From Caballeronia peredens (lineage in GTDB: Bacteria > Pseudomonadota > Gammaproteobacteria > Burkholderiales > Burkholderiaceae), in the NCBI GenBank assembly GCA_001544595.2, contig FCOH02000002.1, forward strand, positions 186,001-250,000: a DNA stretch of 64,000 bases, read 5' to 3'. Below are positions 6,487 through 16,002 of this stretch, piece after piece. The notes below the pieces were generated by a model, which saw only the letters and a list, made by a program, of their open reading frames with translations, was not told the DNA's origin and did no database searches. Numbering within the stretch: the first letter of the stretch is position 1; every line of letters starts with the position of its first letter. Position numbers and translations under genes: made by a program.

Positions 6487-7710
6487 TCAGCCATCGAGCG
6501 ATTTCGTCGCCCGGAGCGCGGGAAAGAGGCGCATCCAGAGCAGCGCGACGACAATCGTCCCGACGCCGCCGATCAGCACCGCCGGCACCGCGCCGAACAA
6601 CCCCGCCGTCATCCCCGACTCGAATTCGCCAAGCTGATTCGACGTTCCGATAAACAGCGAGTTGATGGCGCCGACGCGCCCGCGCATTTCATCGGGCGTC
6701 TGCAACTGCACGAGCGACGAGCGCACGACCACGCTGATCACATCCGACGCCCCGAGCGCCGCAAGCGCGATCAACGACAACACGATATTGCGCGACAAGC
6801 CGAACAAAATCGTCGCGATGCCGAACGCGACCACGCCACCGAACAGCGCCGTGCCCGCGCGCTGCCGCAACGGAAAGTGCGCGAGATAAATGGAGCCGGT
6901 GAGCGCACCGACGGCGGGCGCCGCGCGCAACACGCCGAGTCCCCACGGGCCCGTATGCAGGATGTCGCGCGCGTACACCGGCAAAAGCGCGGTCGCGCCG
7001 CCGAGCAGCACGGCGAACAAATCGAGCGACAGCGCGCCGAAAATCACCGGCTTGCTCCTGATGAACCCGATGCCCGAGAACAGCGCCTCGAACGACAACG
7101 GCGCGCGCATGCGCACGGCCTCGTCGATCCTGATCGCCGCGACGGAAAACGCCGCCGCCAGAAACGCGATCGTCACCGCGCCGTACACCGTCAGCGCGCC
7201 GAGTCCGTACAAGAGGCCGCCCATCGCGGGGCCGAGGATCATCGCCGTCTGGTTGGCCGATGTCGACCACGCCGTCGCCTGCTGCAACTGCGAGCGCGCG
7301 ACGAGATTCGGCAGGAGCGCCGCCATCGACGGCGATTCGAACGCGCGCGCGGCGCCGGTGATCATCGCGATCACGTAGATCGGGCCGACGTTGCTCCAGC
7401 CGTGCCACGCGCCGAGACACAACGCCAGCGCGCCGATGCCTTCGATCGACTGGCAGACATACGCGATCGTGCGCCGGTCGTACCGGTCCGCGACATGGCC
7501 GACGACGAGCGTCAGCACGAACATCGGCACGAACTGCGCGAGTCCGACGAGACCGAGCGCATAGGCGCTATGCGTGATCGAATAGACCTGCCAGCCGATC
7601 GCCACCGACATCATCTGGAACGCCACCGAAGACATCACCCGCCCGGCCCAGAAAAGCGCGAACGGGCGATTGCGCATCACGGAGCCGGGCACCATCGTGG
7701 GCGCGCTCAA
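6487..7710 (-). CDS. MFS transporter, EntS-like
   Basis: The 407-residue inner-membrane protein has about 12 hydrophobic segments and the MFS loop motif GHVADRYDRR at about residues 91-100. The N-terminal pattern (RPFALFWAGRVMSS, VAIGWQVYSIT) fits the EntS/MFS_3-type exporters. The substrate is unknown. The start is a TTG at 7710 overlapping the hemW stop, with AAGGAT about ten bases upstream; an ATG at 7695 is the alternative but lacks a ribosome-binding site. It appears to be the last gene of the rph-rdgB-hemW-MFS operon. Confidence 0.85.
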   Translation of the reverse strand: MSAPTMVPGSVMRNRPFALFWAGRVMSSVAFQMMSVAIGWQVYSITHSAYALGLVGLAQFVPMFVLTLVVGHVADRYDRRTIAYVCQSIEGIGALALCLGAWHGWSNVGPIYVIAMITGAARAFESPSMAALLPNLVARSQLQQATAWSTSANQTAMILGPAMGGLLYGLGALTVYGAVTIAFLAAAFSVAAIRIDEAVRMRAPLSFEALFSGIGFIRSKPVIFGALSLDLFAVLLGGATALLPVYARDILHTGPWGLGVLRAAPAVGALTGSIYLAHFPLRQRAGTALFGGVVAFGIATILFGLSRNIVLSLIALAALGASDVISVVVRSSLVQLQTPDEMRGRVGAINSLFIGTSNQLGEFESGMTAGLFGAVPAVLIGGVGTIVVALLWMRLFPALRATKSLDG

Positions 7711-8930
7711 TTTTTCGGATCCTTCAAGAACAGCTCCTGCAGATCGTTGAGAAAGCGCTGGCCGAGTTCCGTCGGCGCAATACGTTCGATGGTGCGCGTG
7801 ATGAGCCCGCGCTTCTCCGCCTCGACGAGCGCGGGCTCGATCGCGGAAAGCGCGAGACCCGTGCGCTCGACGAACGCATGCACCGGAAAGCCCTCGACGA
7901 GCCGCAGCGTGTTCAGCATGAATTCGAACGGCAGATCGCGCGCACCGACTTCGCGCTCTTCCTGAACCGGGCTTGAGGCGGGCGCGAGCGCCTGATCCAT
8001 GTAACTCGCGGGATGCTTGAAGCGCGCCTGACGCAGGATCTTCGACGGAAACGACAGCTTCGTGTGCGCGCCCGCACCGATGCCGAGATAATCCCCGAAG
8101 CGCCAGTAATTGAGGTTGTGGCGACTCTGCCGGTGCGGCTTCGCATACGCCGACACTTCATAGCGCTCGTAGCCCGCCTCGCGCGTGCGTTCGTGGATCC
8201 AGTCCTGCATGTCGGCGGCGGCATCGTCGTCGGGAAGGGCGGGCGGATACTTCGCAAAGAGCGTGTTCGGCTCCATCGTCAGGTGATACAGCGACAGATG
8301 CGGCGGCGCGAACGAGATGGCCGTATCGATGTCCCGGCGGCATTCCTCGAGCGACTGCTGCGGCAGCGCGAACATCAGGTCGAGATTGAAGTTGTCGAAG
8401 TGCCGCGCCGCGATTTCGACGGCCTTGCGTGCCTGCGTGGCATCGTGGATACGGCCGAGCGCCTTCAGATGCGCTTCGTCGAAACTCTGGATGCCGATCG
8501 ACAGGCGGTTCACGCCGCTCGCGCGAAACGACGCGAACTTCGCGGCCTCGAACGTGCCGGGATTGGCTTCGAGCGTGATCTCGGCGTCGGCATCAATAGG
8601 CAGCAGGGCGCGCGCATCGGAAAGAAGCCGGTCGAGCCCTTTCGCCGAAAGCAGCGACGGCGTGCCGCCGCCGATGAAGATCGTATGCACCTGCCGTCCC
8701 CACACGAGCGGCAACGCGCTTTCGAGATCGGCGCGCAGCGCGTCGAGATAGCGCTCTTCAGGGAAGGTGTCGTCTTTCCATTCGTGCGAGTTGAAATCGC
8801 AATACGGGCACTTGCGCACGCACCACGGGAAATGCACGTAGAGCGCGAGCGGCGGCAGCGACGTCAGGCGGATGCTGCCCGGCGACGTGAACGCCTGCAC
8901 GACGTTGATTGTCTTCGGCCCGGCGCTCAC
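7707..8930 (-). CDS. hemW: HemW, radical SAM heme chaperone
   Basis: This 407-residue protein carries the radical SAM cysteines C37-x3-C41-x2-C44 (FPWCVRKCPYCDF). It lacks the fourth cysteine that HemN has (see 46552-47934), which marks it as HemW, a heme-binding chaperone, rather than coproporphyrinogen dehydrogenase. A GGGTPS motif and the QSF segment are present. The GTG start overlaps the rdgB stop (GTGA), with AAGGAA upstream. The rdgB-hemW order is conserved in Burkholderia-type genomes. Confidence 0.9.
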   Translation of the reverse strand: MSAGPKTINVVQAFTSPGSIRLTSLPPLALYVHFPWCVRKCPYCDFNSHEWKDDTFPEERYLDALRADLESALPLVWGRQVHTIFIGGGTPSLLSAKGLDRLLSDARALLPIDADAEITLEANPGTFEAAKFASFRASGVNRLSIGIQSFDEAHLKALGRIHDATQARKAVEIAARHFDNFNLDLMFALPQQSLEECRRDIDTAISFAPPHLSLYHLTMEPNTLFAKYPPALPDDDAAADMQDWIHERTREAGYERYEVSAYAKPHRQSRHNLNYWRFGDYLGIGAGAHTKLSFPSKILRQARFKHPASYMDQALAPASSPVQEEREVGARDLPFEFMLNTLRLVEGFPVHAFVERTGLALSAIEPALVEAEKRGLITRTIERIAPTELGQRFLNDLQELFLKDPKN

Positions 8931-9553
8931 GCGAGTTCCTTGAGTCGTAGCAGCAGGTCGCGCAGCGCGAGCGCGCGATGACTCAGCGCGTTCTTGCGCG
9001 CCGGATCGAGTTCGGCCGCGCTTGCGCCGAGCGGCGGCAGGTAGAAGTACGGGTCGTAGCCGAAGCCGTGCGCGCCGCGCGGCGCGTCGAGCACTTCGCC
9101 GTGCCAGCGGCCTTCGGCGATGAGCGGCTCGGGATCGTCCGCGTGACGCACCAGCACGAGCACGCAGAAGTAGTACGCGCGGCGATCGGCGACGCCGGCC
9201 AGATCCGCGACGAGGCGCGCGTTGTTCGCGGCATCGCTCTTCGTGCCGCCGTTCATCGACGCATAGCGCGCCGAATACACGCCCGGCGCGCCGTTCAGCG
9301 CGCGCACGCAGAGGCCGGAATCGTCGGCGAGCGCAGGCAGGCCGGTGAGCGCCGACGCGTGCCGCGCCTTGGCGAGCGCGTTCTCGACGAAGGTCGCGTG
9401 CGGCTCGGGCGCCTCGGGCACGCCGAGTTCGCCCTGCGCGATCAGTTCGATGCCGGCCGCATCCAGCAGCGACGCGAATTCGCGCAGCTTGCCCGCGTTG
9501 TTCGACGCGAGCACGACGCGGCCGAGACTTCCCGGAGACTGCGCATCAGACAC
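8927..9553 (-). CDS. rdgB: XTP/dITP pyrophosphatase
   Basis: The enzyme hydrolyses dITP, XTP and other non-canonical purine nucleotides to monophosphates, keeping them out of DNA. The 208 residues show the family signatures [13 protein letters not shown] near the N terminus, [20 protein letters not shown] in the middle and GFGYDPYF near the C terminus. The start is GTG, overlapping the rph stop by eight bases, and the gene is coupled to hemW downstream. Confidence 0.95.
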   Translation of the reverse strand: MSDAQSPGSLGRVVLASNNAGKLREFASLLDAAGIELIAQGELGVPEAPEPHATFVENALAKARHASALTGLPALADDSGLCVRALNGAPGVYSARYASMNGGTKSDAANNARLVADLAGVADRRAYYFCVLVLVRHADDPEPLIAEGRWHGEVLDAPRGAHGFGYDPYFYLPPLGASAAELDPARKNALSHRALALRDLLLRLKELA

Positions 9554-10304
9554 TTTGAATCCCCAGCGCTTCCTTCTGCTTCAGAACCAGCGCCCTGATG
9601 CCGCTGTCGGCGAGCGCGATGAGTTCGTTCATCTCTTCGCGCGAGAACGGCGCGCCTTCCGCCGTGCCCTGCACTTCGACGAAACCGCCCGAGCCCGTCA
9701 TCACGACGTTCATGTCGGTGTCGCACTGCGAGTCTTCGTCGTAGTCGAGATCGAGCACCGGCGAGCCTTCGAAGACGCCCACCGAGATCGCCGCGACGAA
9801 ATCCTTCACCGGCGACCTGGCGATCTTGCCGGCGGCCAGAAGCTTGCCGACCGCATCGTGCGCCGCGACGAACGCGCCCGTGATGCTCGCCGTGCGCGTG
9901 CCGCCGTCCGCCTGAATGACGTCGCAATCGATATGCAGCGTGCGCGCGCCGAGCGCGTTGAGATCGAACACCGAGCGCAGCGCGCGGCCGATCAGGCGCT
10001 GAATCTCCTGCGTGCGGCCCGTCTGCTTGCCGCGCGCGGCCTCGCGGTCGCTGCGCGTGTGCGTGGCGCGCGGCAGCATGCCGTATTCCGCGGTGAGCCA
10101 GCCTTGCTCGCGTCCGCGCAGGAATTCGGGCACGCGTTCGGCGATGCTCGCCGTGCAGATCACCTTGGTATCGCCGAATTCGACGAGCACCGAGCCTTCC
10201 GCGTGCCTCGTGTAATTCCGCGTGATGCGCACGTCGCGCAACTGATTCGCGCGGCGGCCGCTCGGGCGCGGGGGAGAAGACTTGAGCAGGGGAGAGTCGG
10301 TCAT
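9546..10304 (-). CDS. rph: ribonuclease PH
   Basis: RNase PH is a phosphorolytic 3'-5' exoribonuclease that trims tRNA 3' ends. The frame is open to 10370, but the conserved N terminus ([20 protein letters not shown]) begins shortly after the ATG at 10304, giving 252 residues, a normal length. Signatures include [18 protein letters not shown] and the [16 protein letters not shown] metal-site segment. It is the first gene of the minus-strand rph-rdgB-hemW-MFS set, divergent from yicC. Confidence 0.95.
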   Translation of the reverse strand: MTDSPLLKSSPPRPSGRRANQLRDVRITRNYTRHAEGSVLVEFGDTKVICTASIAERVPEFLRGREQGWLTAEYGMLPRATHTRSDREAARGKQTGRTQEIQRLIGRALRSVFDLNALGARTLHIDCDVIQADGGTRTASITGAFVAAHDAVGKLLAAGKIARSPVKDFVAAISVGVFEGSPVLDLDYDEDSQCDTDMNVVMTGSGGFVEVQGTAEGAPFSREEMNELIALADSGIRALVLKQKEALGIQSV

Positions 10305-10603
10305 GGATGTCGAAGGATGAGAGTGAAGGCGCGCGCCCACGAAGCGGAATACGCGGATGACGCACGACAACGCAGGATTTTATCGCCAAACCCATGGGGG
10401 CGTTGCGCGCGGGGTACACAGTCGCCACGCGGCGGCACGCGGCCGGAAGCGGCAGATGGGCGGGCTTCGCGCCAAAAATGGGATAATGCGGATTCATCGC
10501 TCGGCGGCCAAACGCGTGCCGCTCCCAAGGCACTTTCCAGAACGCCGGGCGCTCCGTATCGAACAGGCCTTCGCAACGAAGGCTTCATATCGCGAGACGT
10601 ACC

Positions 10604-11548
10604 ATGATCTACAGCATGACAGGCTATGCCAGCGCGACGCGCGAAGTCGTCGCGGATGGCGCCGGACCCAATGGCGCAGGCGGTTCGGGCGTCGGTGTGT
10701 CGGTGGAATTGCGCACGGTGAATTCGCGCTTTCTCGATCTCAACTTCCGTATGCCCGAAGACGTTCGCGCCACCGAGCCGCAATTGCGCGAAATGTTGAT
10801 GAACAAGCTCTCGCGCGGCAAGGTCGATATCCGCATCAACCTGAATCGCGTCGAGCAGACGGCCAACGCGGGCGCGCTCAATCGCGAAGCGCTCACGCAA
10901 CTCGCCACGCTCGAGCGCGCCGTGCTCGACGTCTTCCCCGACTCCGAACGCATGCGCACCGGTGAAATCCTGCGCTGGCCGGGCGTGCTCGCGGAAAGCT
11001 CGGTGTCGCAGGAGACGCTGCGCGAAGCGGTGCTCGCGTGCGGCAAGCAGGCCATCGCCGATCTCATCGACGTGCGCGCGCGTGAAGGCGCGGCGCTCGG
11101 CGCGGTGCTCCTCAACAACGTGACGGAGATGGAAGCGATCGTCGCGCGCATCACGCCGCTCGTGCCGGAGCTGATCGCGAAGCATCAGCAGAAGATCGTC
11201 GAGCGTCTGCAGGACGCGCTCGGCATCGCGACGTCCGACGGCGCCACGTCGACCAGCGTGCCGCGTGAGGAGATCGCCGAGCGCATCCGTCAGGAAGTGA
11301 CGATGTACGGCATCCGCATCGACATCGCCGAGGAATTGCAGCGGCTCACCGCGCATCTGACCGAAACGCGCCACGTGCTGCAGAAGGGCGGCAAGGTCGG
11401 CAAGCGGCTCGATTTCATGATGCAGGAGCTCAACCGCGAAGCCAACACGCTCGGCTCGAAAGCCGCCGCGAAGGAACTCGCCGACGCCTCGATGACGCTC
11501 AAGCTGCTCATCGAGCAGATGCGCGAACAAGTTCAGAATCTGGAGTAA
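10604..11548 (+). CDS. yicC: YicC-family endoribonuclease
   Basis: This 314-residue protein starts MIYSMTGYASATRE, the hallmark of YicC/YloC proteins, and has the conserved C-terminal DUF1732 block ending KLLIEQMREQVQNLE. E. coli YicC has been reported as an RNase that acts on the sRNA RyhB. The gene precedes gmk by nine bases and is likely co-transcribed with it. The 232-base gap to rph holds the divergent promoters, with a TAATGC-like -10 near 10483. Confidence 0.9.
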   Translation: MIYSMTGYASATREVVADGAGPNGAGGSGVGVSVELRTVNSRFLDLNFRMPEDVRATEPQLREMLMNKLSRGKVDIRINLNRVEQTANAGALNREALTQLATLERAVLDVFPDSERMRTGEILRWPGVLAESSVSQETLREAVLACGKQAIADLIDVRAREGAALGAVLLNNVTEMEAIVARITPLVPELIAKHQQKIVERLQDALGIATSDGATSTSVPREEIAERIRQEVTMYGIRIDIAEELQRLTAHLTETRHVLQKGGKVGKRLDFMMQELNREANTLGSKAAAKELADASMTLKLLIEQMREQVQNLE

Positions 11549-11557
11549 TGCAAGATC

Positions 11558-12232
11558 ATGTCGAACCCCACGCACCGCTCGCATAGTCACTACACGGGCA
11601 TCTATCCGGGCAATCTGTTCATGGTGGTCGCGCCGTCGGGCGCGGGCAAGTCCACGCTCGTGAACGCGCTGCTCGCCGAGGACGAAGCCATTCGCCTGTC
11701 GGTTTCGTACACGACGCGCGAGGCGCGCTCGAAGGAAACGAACGGCGTGCAGTATCACTTCGTGTCCATCGACGAATTCATGGAGCGGCACAAAAAAGGC
11801 GAATTCCTCGAAAGCGCCGAAGTGCACGGCAACTATTACGCGACCTCGAAGGTGTGGATCGAGGACCAGATGAAGAACGGCCATGACGTGCTGCTCGAAA
11901 TCGACTGGCAGGGCGCGCAGCAGGTGAAAAAGCAGTTCCGCAATGCGGTGGAGATTTTCATCCTGCCGCCGTCGCTCGACGCGCTCGAAGACCGCCTCAA
12001 GAAACGTGGCCAGGATTCAGAAAAGGTCATCGTGCGGCGTCTGCTCGCGGCGGGCAGCGAGATGGCGCATGCGTCTGAAGCGGAGTATGTCGTCATCAAC
12101 GAGAACTTCGATCGCGCGCTCACCGAGTTGCGCTGTCTCGTGGCCGCGACGCGCCTGCGCTTCACGTCGCAATACGCACGCAACACGCAGCTTTTCGTGG
12201 ATCTGGGCATCCACTCCACGCCGCAGGCATGA
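11558..12232 (+). CDS. gmk: guanylate kinase
   Basis: This kinase phosphorylates GMP to GDP. The P-loop (APSGAGKST) lies at about residues 26-34, followed by the GMP-binding motif [20 protein letters not shown] and the [13 protein letters not shown] segment. The length of 224 residues is typical once a short N-terminal extension is allowed. It is followed by rpoZ and spoT, the same gmk-rpoZ-spoT order as in E. coli, linking guanine nucleotide supply to (p)ppGpp metabolism. Confidence 0.95.
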   Translation: MSNPTHRSHSHYTGIYPGNLFMVVAPSGAGKSTLVNALLAEDEAIRLSVSYTTREARSKETNGVQYHFVSIDEFMERHKKGEFLESAEVHGNYYATSKVWIEDQMKNGHDVLLEIDWQGAQQVKKQFRNAVEIFILPPSLDALEDRLKKRGQDSEKVIVRRLLAAGSEMAHASEAEYVVINENFDRALTELRCLVAATRLRFTSQYARNTQLFVDLGIHSTPQA

Positions 12233-12302
12233 CGCTCCGCCGTGGCCGGGTCGTTGCGGTCACATAAGGTAGAATAAAACCCATATTGAGAAGGAAACAA
12301 AC

Positions 12303-12506
12303 ATGGCCCGCATCACCGTCGAAGACTGCCTGAAACAAATCCCGAATCGCTTCGAGCTCGCGCTCGCGGCAACGTATCGCGCGCGCCAGCTCGCGCAAGG
12401 CCACACGCCGAAGATCGAAAGCCGCGACAAGCCGACCGTCGTCGCGCTGCGCGAGATCGCGGCCGGCCAGGTCGGCATCGAAATGTTGAAGAAGGTCCCT
12501 GTCTAA
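12303..12506 (+). CDS. rpoZ: RNA polymerase omega subunit
   Basis: The 67-residue omega subunit starts [20 protein letters not shown] and contains the ARQLAQG segment that contacts the beta-prime subunit. Omega assists RNA polymerase assembly and contributes to one ppGpp binding site. The ribosome-binding site GAAGGAAAC lies just upstream. A -10-like TAGAAT at about 12271 suggests an additional promoter in the gmk-rpoZ gap. Confidence 0.95.
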   Translation: MARITVEDCLKQIPNRFELALAATYRARQLAQGHTPKIESRDKPTVVALREIAAGQVGIEMLKKVPV

Positions 12507-12585
12507 AGGCGACTTTTTTGCCGTCTCACCCGTTTCACTTTTTGCAACCGACGTATCAGCGCGTCACACCAACACGGAGGCGAAG

Positions 12586-14979
12586 ATGAGTCAGACACCA
12601 TTGCCCATCTCCGCTTCCGTGGATCCGGACATCGAAATCGATCAGGATTCGATGCTCGATGCAGACAAGCCGCATGCGGCGCGCAAATACATCGACGCGG
12701 TCCTCGAACAGTCGTTCCGTCATCTGTTCGGCCCGACCGCAACGCCCGAACAGCCGCGCAAGCACGACGTCGTTTCCATCGCGAAGCTCACCAACGCGCT
12801 GGCGAACTACATCTCCGCCGAGGAGATCAAGGAAGTCAAGTCGGCTTTCCATTTCAGCGACGAAGCGCATCTCGGGCAGTATCGCCAGAGCGGCGAGCCG
12901 TACATCACGCATCCGGTGGCCGTCGCGGAAATTTGCGCGGGCTGGAAGCTGGATGCGCAGTCGATCATGGCGGCGCTGCTGCACGACGTGATCGAGGACC
13001 AGGGTGTCACCAAGACCGAGATCGCGGAGCGCTTCGGCGCGAAGGTCGCGGAACTGGTCGACGGCTTGTCCAAGCTGGACAAGATGGAATTCCGCAATCG
13101 CGAGGAAGCGCAGGCGGAAAACTTCCGCAAGATGCTGCTCGCGATGGCGCGCGACGTGCGCGTCATTCTCGTCAAGCTCGCCGACCGGCTGCACAACATG
13201 CGCACGCTCGGCGCAGTGCCGCCGGAAAAGCGGCGGCGCGTCGCGCGCGAGACGCTGGACATCTACGCGCCGATCGCGCACCGGCTCGGTCTGAACAATA
13301 CTTATCGCGAGCTGCAGGACCTGAGCTTCGCGAACTTCAATCCGACCCGCTATGCCACGCTCGAAAAAGCGGTGAAGGCGGCGCGCGGCAACCGGCGCGA
13401 AGTGGTCGGCAAGATTCTCGAAGCGGTGCAGCGCACCATCGCGGAAGCGAAGATCAACGCGGAAGTCACCGGCCGCGAAAAAACGATCTACAGCATCTAT
13501 AAAAAGATGCGCGACAAGCAGTTGTCGTTCTCGCAGGTGCTCGACGTGTACGGTTTTCGCGTGGTCGTCGAGAGCGCGCTCGAATGCTATACGTGCATCG
13601 GCGCGCTGCATGCGCTCTACAAGCCCGTGCCGGGCAAGTTCAAGGATTACATCGCGATTCCGAAGGTCAACGGCTATCAGTCGTTGCACACCACGCTGGT
13701 CGGCCCGTTCGGCGCGCCGATCGAGTTCCAGATCCGCACGCGCAAGATGCACGAGATCGCCGAAGCGGGCGTCGCGGCGCACTGGCTCTACAAGAACGGC
13801 GGCGCGGACCTGAACGATGTGCAGAAGCGCGCGCATCAATGGCTCAAGTCGCTGCTCGACATCCAAAGCGAAGCGGGCGATTCGAGCGAATTCCTCGAAC
13901 ACGTCAAGATCGACCTGTTCCCGGACGCGGTCTACGTATTCACGCCGAAGTCGAAGATCATGCCGCTGCCGCGCGGCGCGACCGCGCTCGACTTCGCGTA
14001 TTCGATCCACAGCGACCTCGGCAATCAGTGCGTCGCGGTGAAGATCAACAACGAGCTTCTGCCGCTGCGCACGGAGCTGAAGAGCGGCGACATCGTCGAA
14101 GTGATCACCGCGCCGTATTCGAAGCCGAATCCCGCGTGGCTCGGCTTCGTGCGTACTGGCAAGGCGCGCTCGGCCATCCGTCACTATCTGAAGACGATGC
14201 GCCTGAACGAATCCGTCCAGTTGGGCGAGCGGCTCGTCGATCAGAGTCTGAAGGGTTATGGTCTCGCGCTGTCCGACGTCACGCCGGAAGTGTGGGAAAA
14301 GCTCGTGCAGTGGACGGGCAACAAGACGCGTCAGGAAATCTTCGCGGACATCGGTCTCGGCCGGCGCGTGGCGGCGGTCATGGCCAAGCGCATCGAAGTG
14401 CTGATGAACGGCATCGCCGACGACGAAGATCATCCGCGCGAGCACACCAACACCAATACCGCGCCGCCGGTGGTCATCACGGGCACGGAAGGCATGTCGG
14501 TGCAGTTGTCGCCGTGCTGCCGTCCCATTCCCGGCGACGACATCATGGGCTATATCGGCATCGGGCTCGGCATGGCGATCCACACGACCGAATGCCGCGT
14601 CGCGCAGCGCATTCACCGGCGCGATCCGGGCCGCTGGATCGATGTCGCGTGGGCGCCGCAGCCCGGCCGCCTGTTCGACGTCGCCGTGAAAGTGCTCGTC
14701 AAGAACACGAAGGGCGTATTCGCGCGCGTCGCGGCGGACATCACGTCGGCGGATGCGAACATCGTGCATATCGCGATGGACGAGGACGTGTCGCAGGAAG
14801 CGAAGCTGTTGCGCTTCGTCATTCAGGTGAGCGACCGCGTGCATCTCGCCAACGTCATGCGCCGCGTAAGAACCAATCCGGACGTGATGCGCATCGCGCG
14901 CGAGCGTCCGAGCGACGAACCGCATCATCGCAATCAAGACGGCGGCATGCGCATCGACCGGGAACGCGCCGACTACTGA
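12586..14979 (+). CDS. spoT: bifunctional (p)ppGpp synthetase/hydrolase SpoT
   Basis: This 797-residue RelA/SpoT homolog makes and degrades (p)ppGpp. In order it has an HD hydrolase domain (ITHPVAVAEICAGW, HD at residues 133-134 in LLHDVIED), a synthetase domain (TIYSIYKKMRDKQ, DVYGFRVVV, YQSLHTTLVGP), a TGS domain, and a C-terminal zinc-finger/ACT region (SVQLSPCCRPIPGDDI). The intact HD motif supports hydrolase activity. The ribosome-binding site is GGAGG at about 12575. It follows rpoZ by 79 bases. Confidence 0.95.
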   Translation: MSQTPLPISASVDPDIEIDQDSMLDADKPHAARKYIDAVLEQSFRHLFGPTATPEQPRKHDVVSIAKLTNALANYISAEEIKEVKSAFHFSDEAHLGQYRQSGEPYITHPVAVAEICAGWKLDAQSIMAALLHDVIEDQGVTKTEIAERFGAKVAELVDGLSKLDKMEFRNREEAQAENFRKMLLAMARDVRVILVKLADRLHNMRTLGAVPPEKRRRVARETLDIYAPIAHRLGLNNTYRELQDLSFANFNPTRYATLEKAVKAARGNRREVVGKILEAVQRTIAEAKINAEVTGREKTIYSIYKKMRDKQLSFSQVLDVYGFRVVVESALECYTCIGALHALYKPVPGKFKDYIAIPKVNGYQSLHTTLVGPFGAPIEFQIRTRKMHEIAEAGVAAHWLYKNGGADLNDVQKRAHQWLKSLLDIQSEAGDSSEFLEHVKIDLFPDAVYVFTPKSKIMPLPRGATALDFAYSIHSDLGNQCVAVKINNELLPLRTELKSGDIVEVITAPYSKPNPAWLGFVRTGKARSAIRHYLKTMRLNESVQLGERLVDQSLKGYGLALSDVTPEVWEKLVQWTGNKTRQEIFADIGLGRRVAAVMAKRIEVLMNGIADDEDHPREHTNTNTAPPVVITGTEGMSVQLSPCCRPIPGDDIMGYIGIGLGMAIHTTECRVAQRIHRRDPGRWIDVAWAPQPGRLFDVAVKVLVKNTKGVFARVAADITSADANIVHIAMDEDVSQEAKLLRFVIQVSDRVHLANVMRRVRTNPDVMRIARERPSDEPHHRNQDGGMRIDRERADY

Positions 14980-15037
14980 TTCCGGCGCGGGAACGCGGCG
15001 TGCATGACCGTCGTCAATCGACGAGGAGAGCGCCGCA

Positions 15038-15529
15038 ATGAACACATCCGATCTCGAAGGCCCCACGCTCGACTACTGGGTCGCGCGCGGGCTGCACGAC
15101 TTCGTCCGGGAAATCCACTTCACCGACAGCGGAGAAACGCTCTCCATTCGCGGCAACGACCGCGGCAAGCCGTGGGACGGGCGGTTCTTGCCGTCGACGT
15201 CGTGGGAAGCCGCGTCCGTCGTGCTGGAACGCGCCTGCAGGCTCGAAATGCACGATCGCGGGCGCGGGGAAGTGGTGTGCAGCGTGAGCTTCGGCAAAGA
15301 CGGCGCGACAGTGGAAGGGCGTGGGCCGTCGCTGCGCATCGCGCTGCTGCGCGCGTTCGTGCAGCAGGCTTTCGGTGATACCGTGGAAGACGAATTTCTG
15401 CGCCGTCCGCAATCGCTGCTGGGTGCGCGCGCGGAAGCGATCGGAGAATCGAGCGCGGTGACGTCGGTCGAGGACATGCCGACGCCCGATCAGCATATCG
15501 GCGACATCGGCTCCACGCCGCGCGTGTAG
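15038..15529 (+). CDS. NinX-like (DUF2591) protein
   Basis: The 163-residue protein starts with a segment (LEGPTLDYWVARG) resembling the N-terminal motif of the phage protein NinX/DUF2591. It has a ribosome-binding site GAGGAG about ten bases upstream. The C terminus (from about residue 125) is low-complexity. DUF2591 proteins are usually phage-encoded, so this copy between spoT and the tRNA-Arg pair may be a domesticated remnant (inference). Function unknown. Confidence 0.65.
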   Translation: MNTSDLEGPTLDYWVARGLHDFVREIHFTDSGETLSIRGNDRGKPWDGRFLPSTSWEAASVVLERACRLEMHDRGRGEVVCSVSFGKDGATVEGRGPSLRIALLRAFVQQAFGDTVEDEFLRRPQSLLGARAEAIGESSAVTSVEDMPTPDQHIGDIGSTPRV

Positions 15530-15572
15530 ATGCAAGACGCGGACGCGGGCAACCGGTGCAGAAATCGAGGGA

Positions 15573-15606
15573 AAAACAAAAAGGGCCTTCCGTATGGAAG
15601 GCCCTT
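15573..15606 (-). terminator. intrinsic terminator of the tRNA-Arg transcript
   Basis: A perfect stem AAGGGCCTTCC / GGAAGGCCCTT with the loop GTAT (15581-15606) is followed on the minus strand by TTTTTGTTTTT, immediately downstream of the 3' end of the tRNA-Arg gene. It ends the minus-strand tRNA transcript and may also stop readthrough from the 15038 gene. Confidence 0.85.
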
Positions 15607-15613
15607 CGAAAGA

Positions 15614-15690
15614 TGGCGCGGCTGGCAGGATTCGAACCCACGACCCCTTGGTTCGTAGCCAAGTACTCTATCCAACTGAGCTACAGCCGC
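15614..15690 (-). tRNA. tRNA-Arg(ACG), copy 1
   Basis: This 77-base cloverleaf on the minus strand has acceptor GCGGCTG/CAGCCGC, anticodon loop CTACGAA (anticodon ACG), T arm GGTTCGAATCC and an encoded CCA. It is identical to the second copy at 15776-15852. Confidence 0.95.
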
Positions 15691-15775
15691 ACGCAAACCA
15701 GTACTGCTTTGTGACGTCGATGCGCTTATGGTTAAGCGCTGCGGCATTGTCATGTTTGACAACACCGCGAAGAAG

Positions 15776-15852
15776 TGGCGCGGCTGGCAGGATTCGAACC
15801 CACGACCCCTTGGTTCGTAGCCAAGTACTCTATCCAACTGAGCTACAGCCGC
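15776..15852 (-). tRNA. tRNA-Arg(ACG), copy 2
   Basis: This is a second, sequence-identical 77-base tRNA-Arg(ACG) with an encoded CCA, 85 bases upstream (minus strand) of copy 1. The two lie in tandem and probably on one transcript, since the only obvious terminator lies after copy 1. Confidence 0.95.
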
Positions 15853-16002
15853 ACGCAGAAGCGGAATTATAGCCAAGCCCGTTCCAAAAAGGAAGGGTTT
15901 TTGGTCGAATTCTCGATGCTTCTTCGACGAACACAGCGCCCGGCGTGGTAAGTTGATGTTTTGAAAGCACGACTTTCCGGAAATTCGACGAAGATTCGCA
16001 TC

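Noticed and set aside
6481..7965. Long plus-strand open frame opposite the MFS and hemW genes
   Set aside because: It is an Arg/His-rich shadow, whereas the minus-strand frames have clear family signatures.
12556..15066. Very long minus-strand open frame opposite spoT
   Set aside because: It is an antisense shadow of spoT caused by high third-position GC; the His/Arg-rich product resembles no protein.
15961..16002. TTG start for greB
   Set aside because: The ATG at 16003 gives the expected length; the extra residues are not characteristic of GreB.
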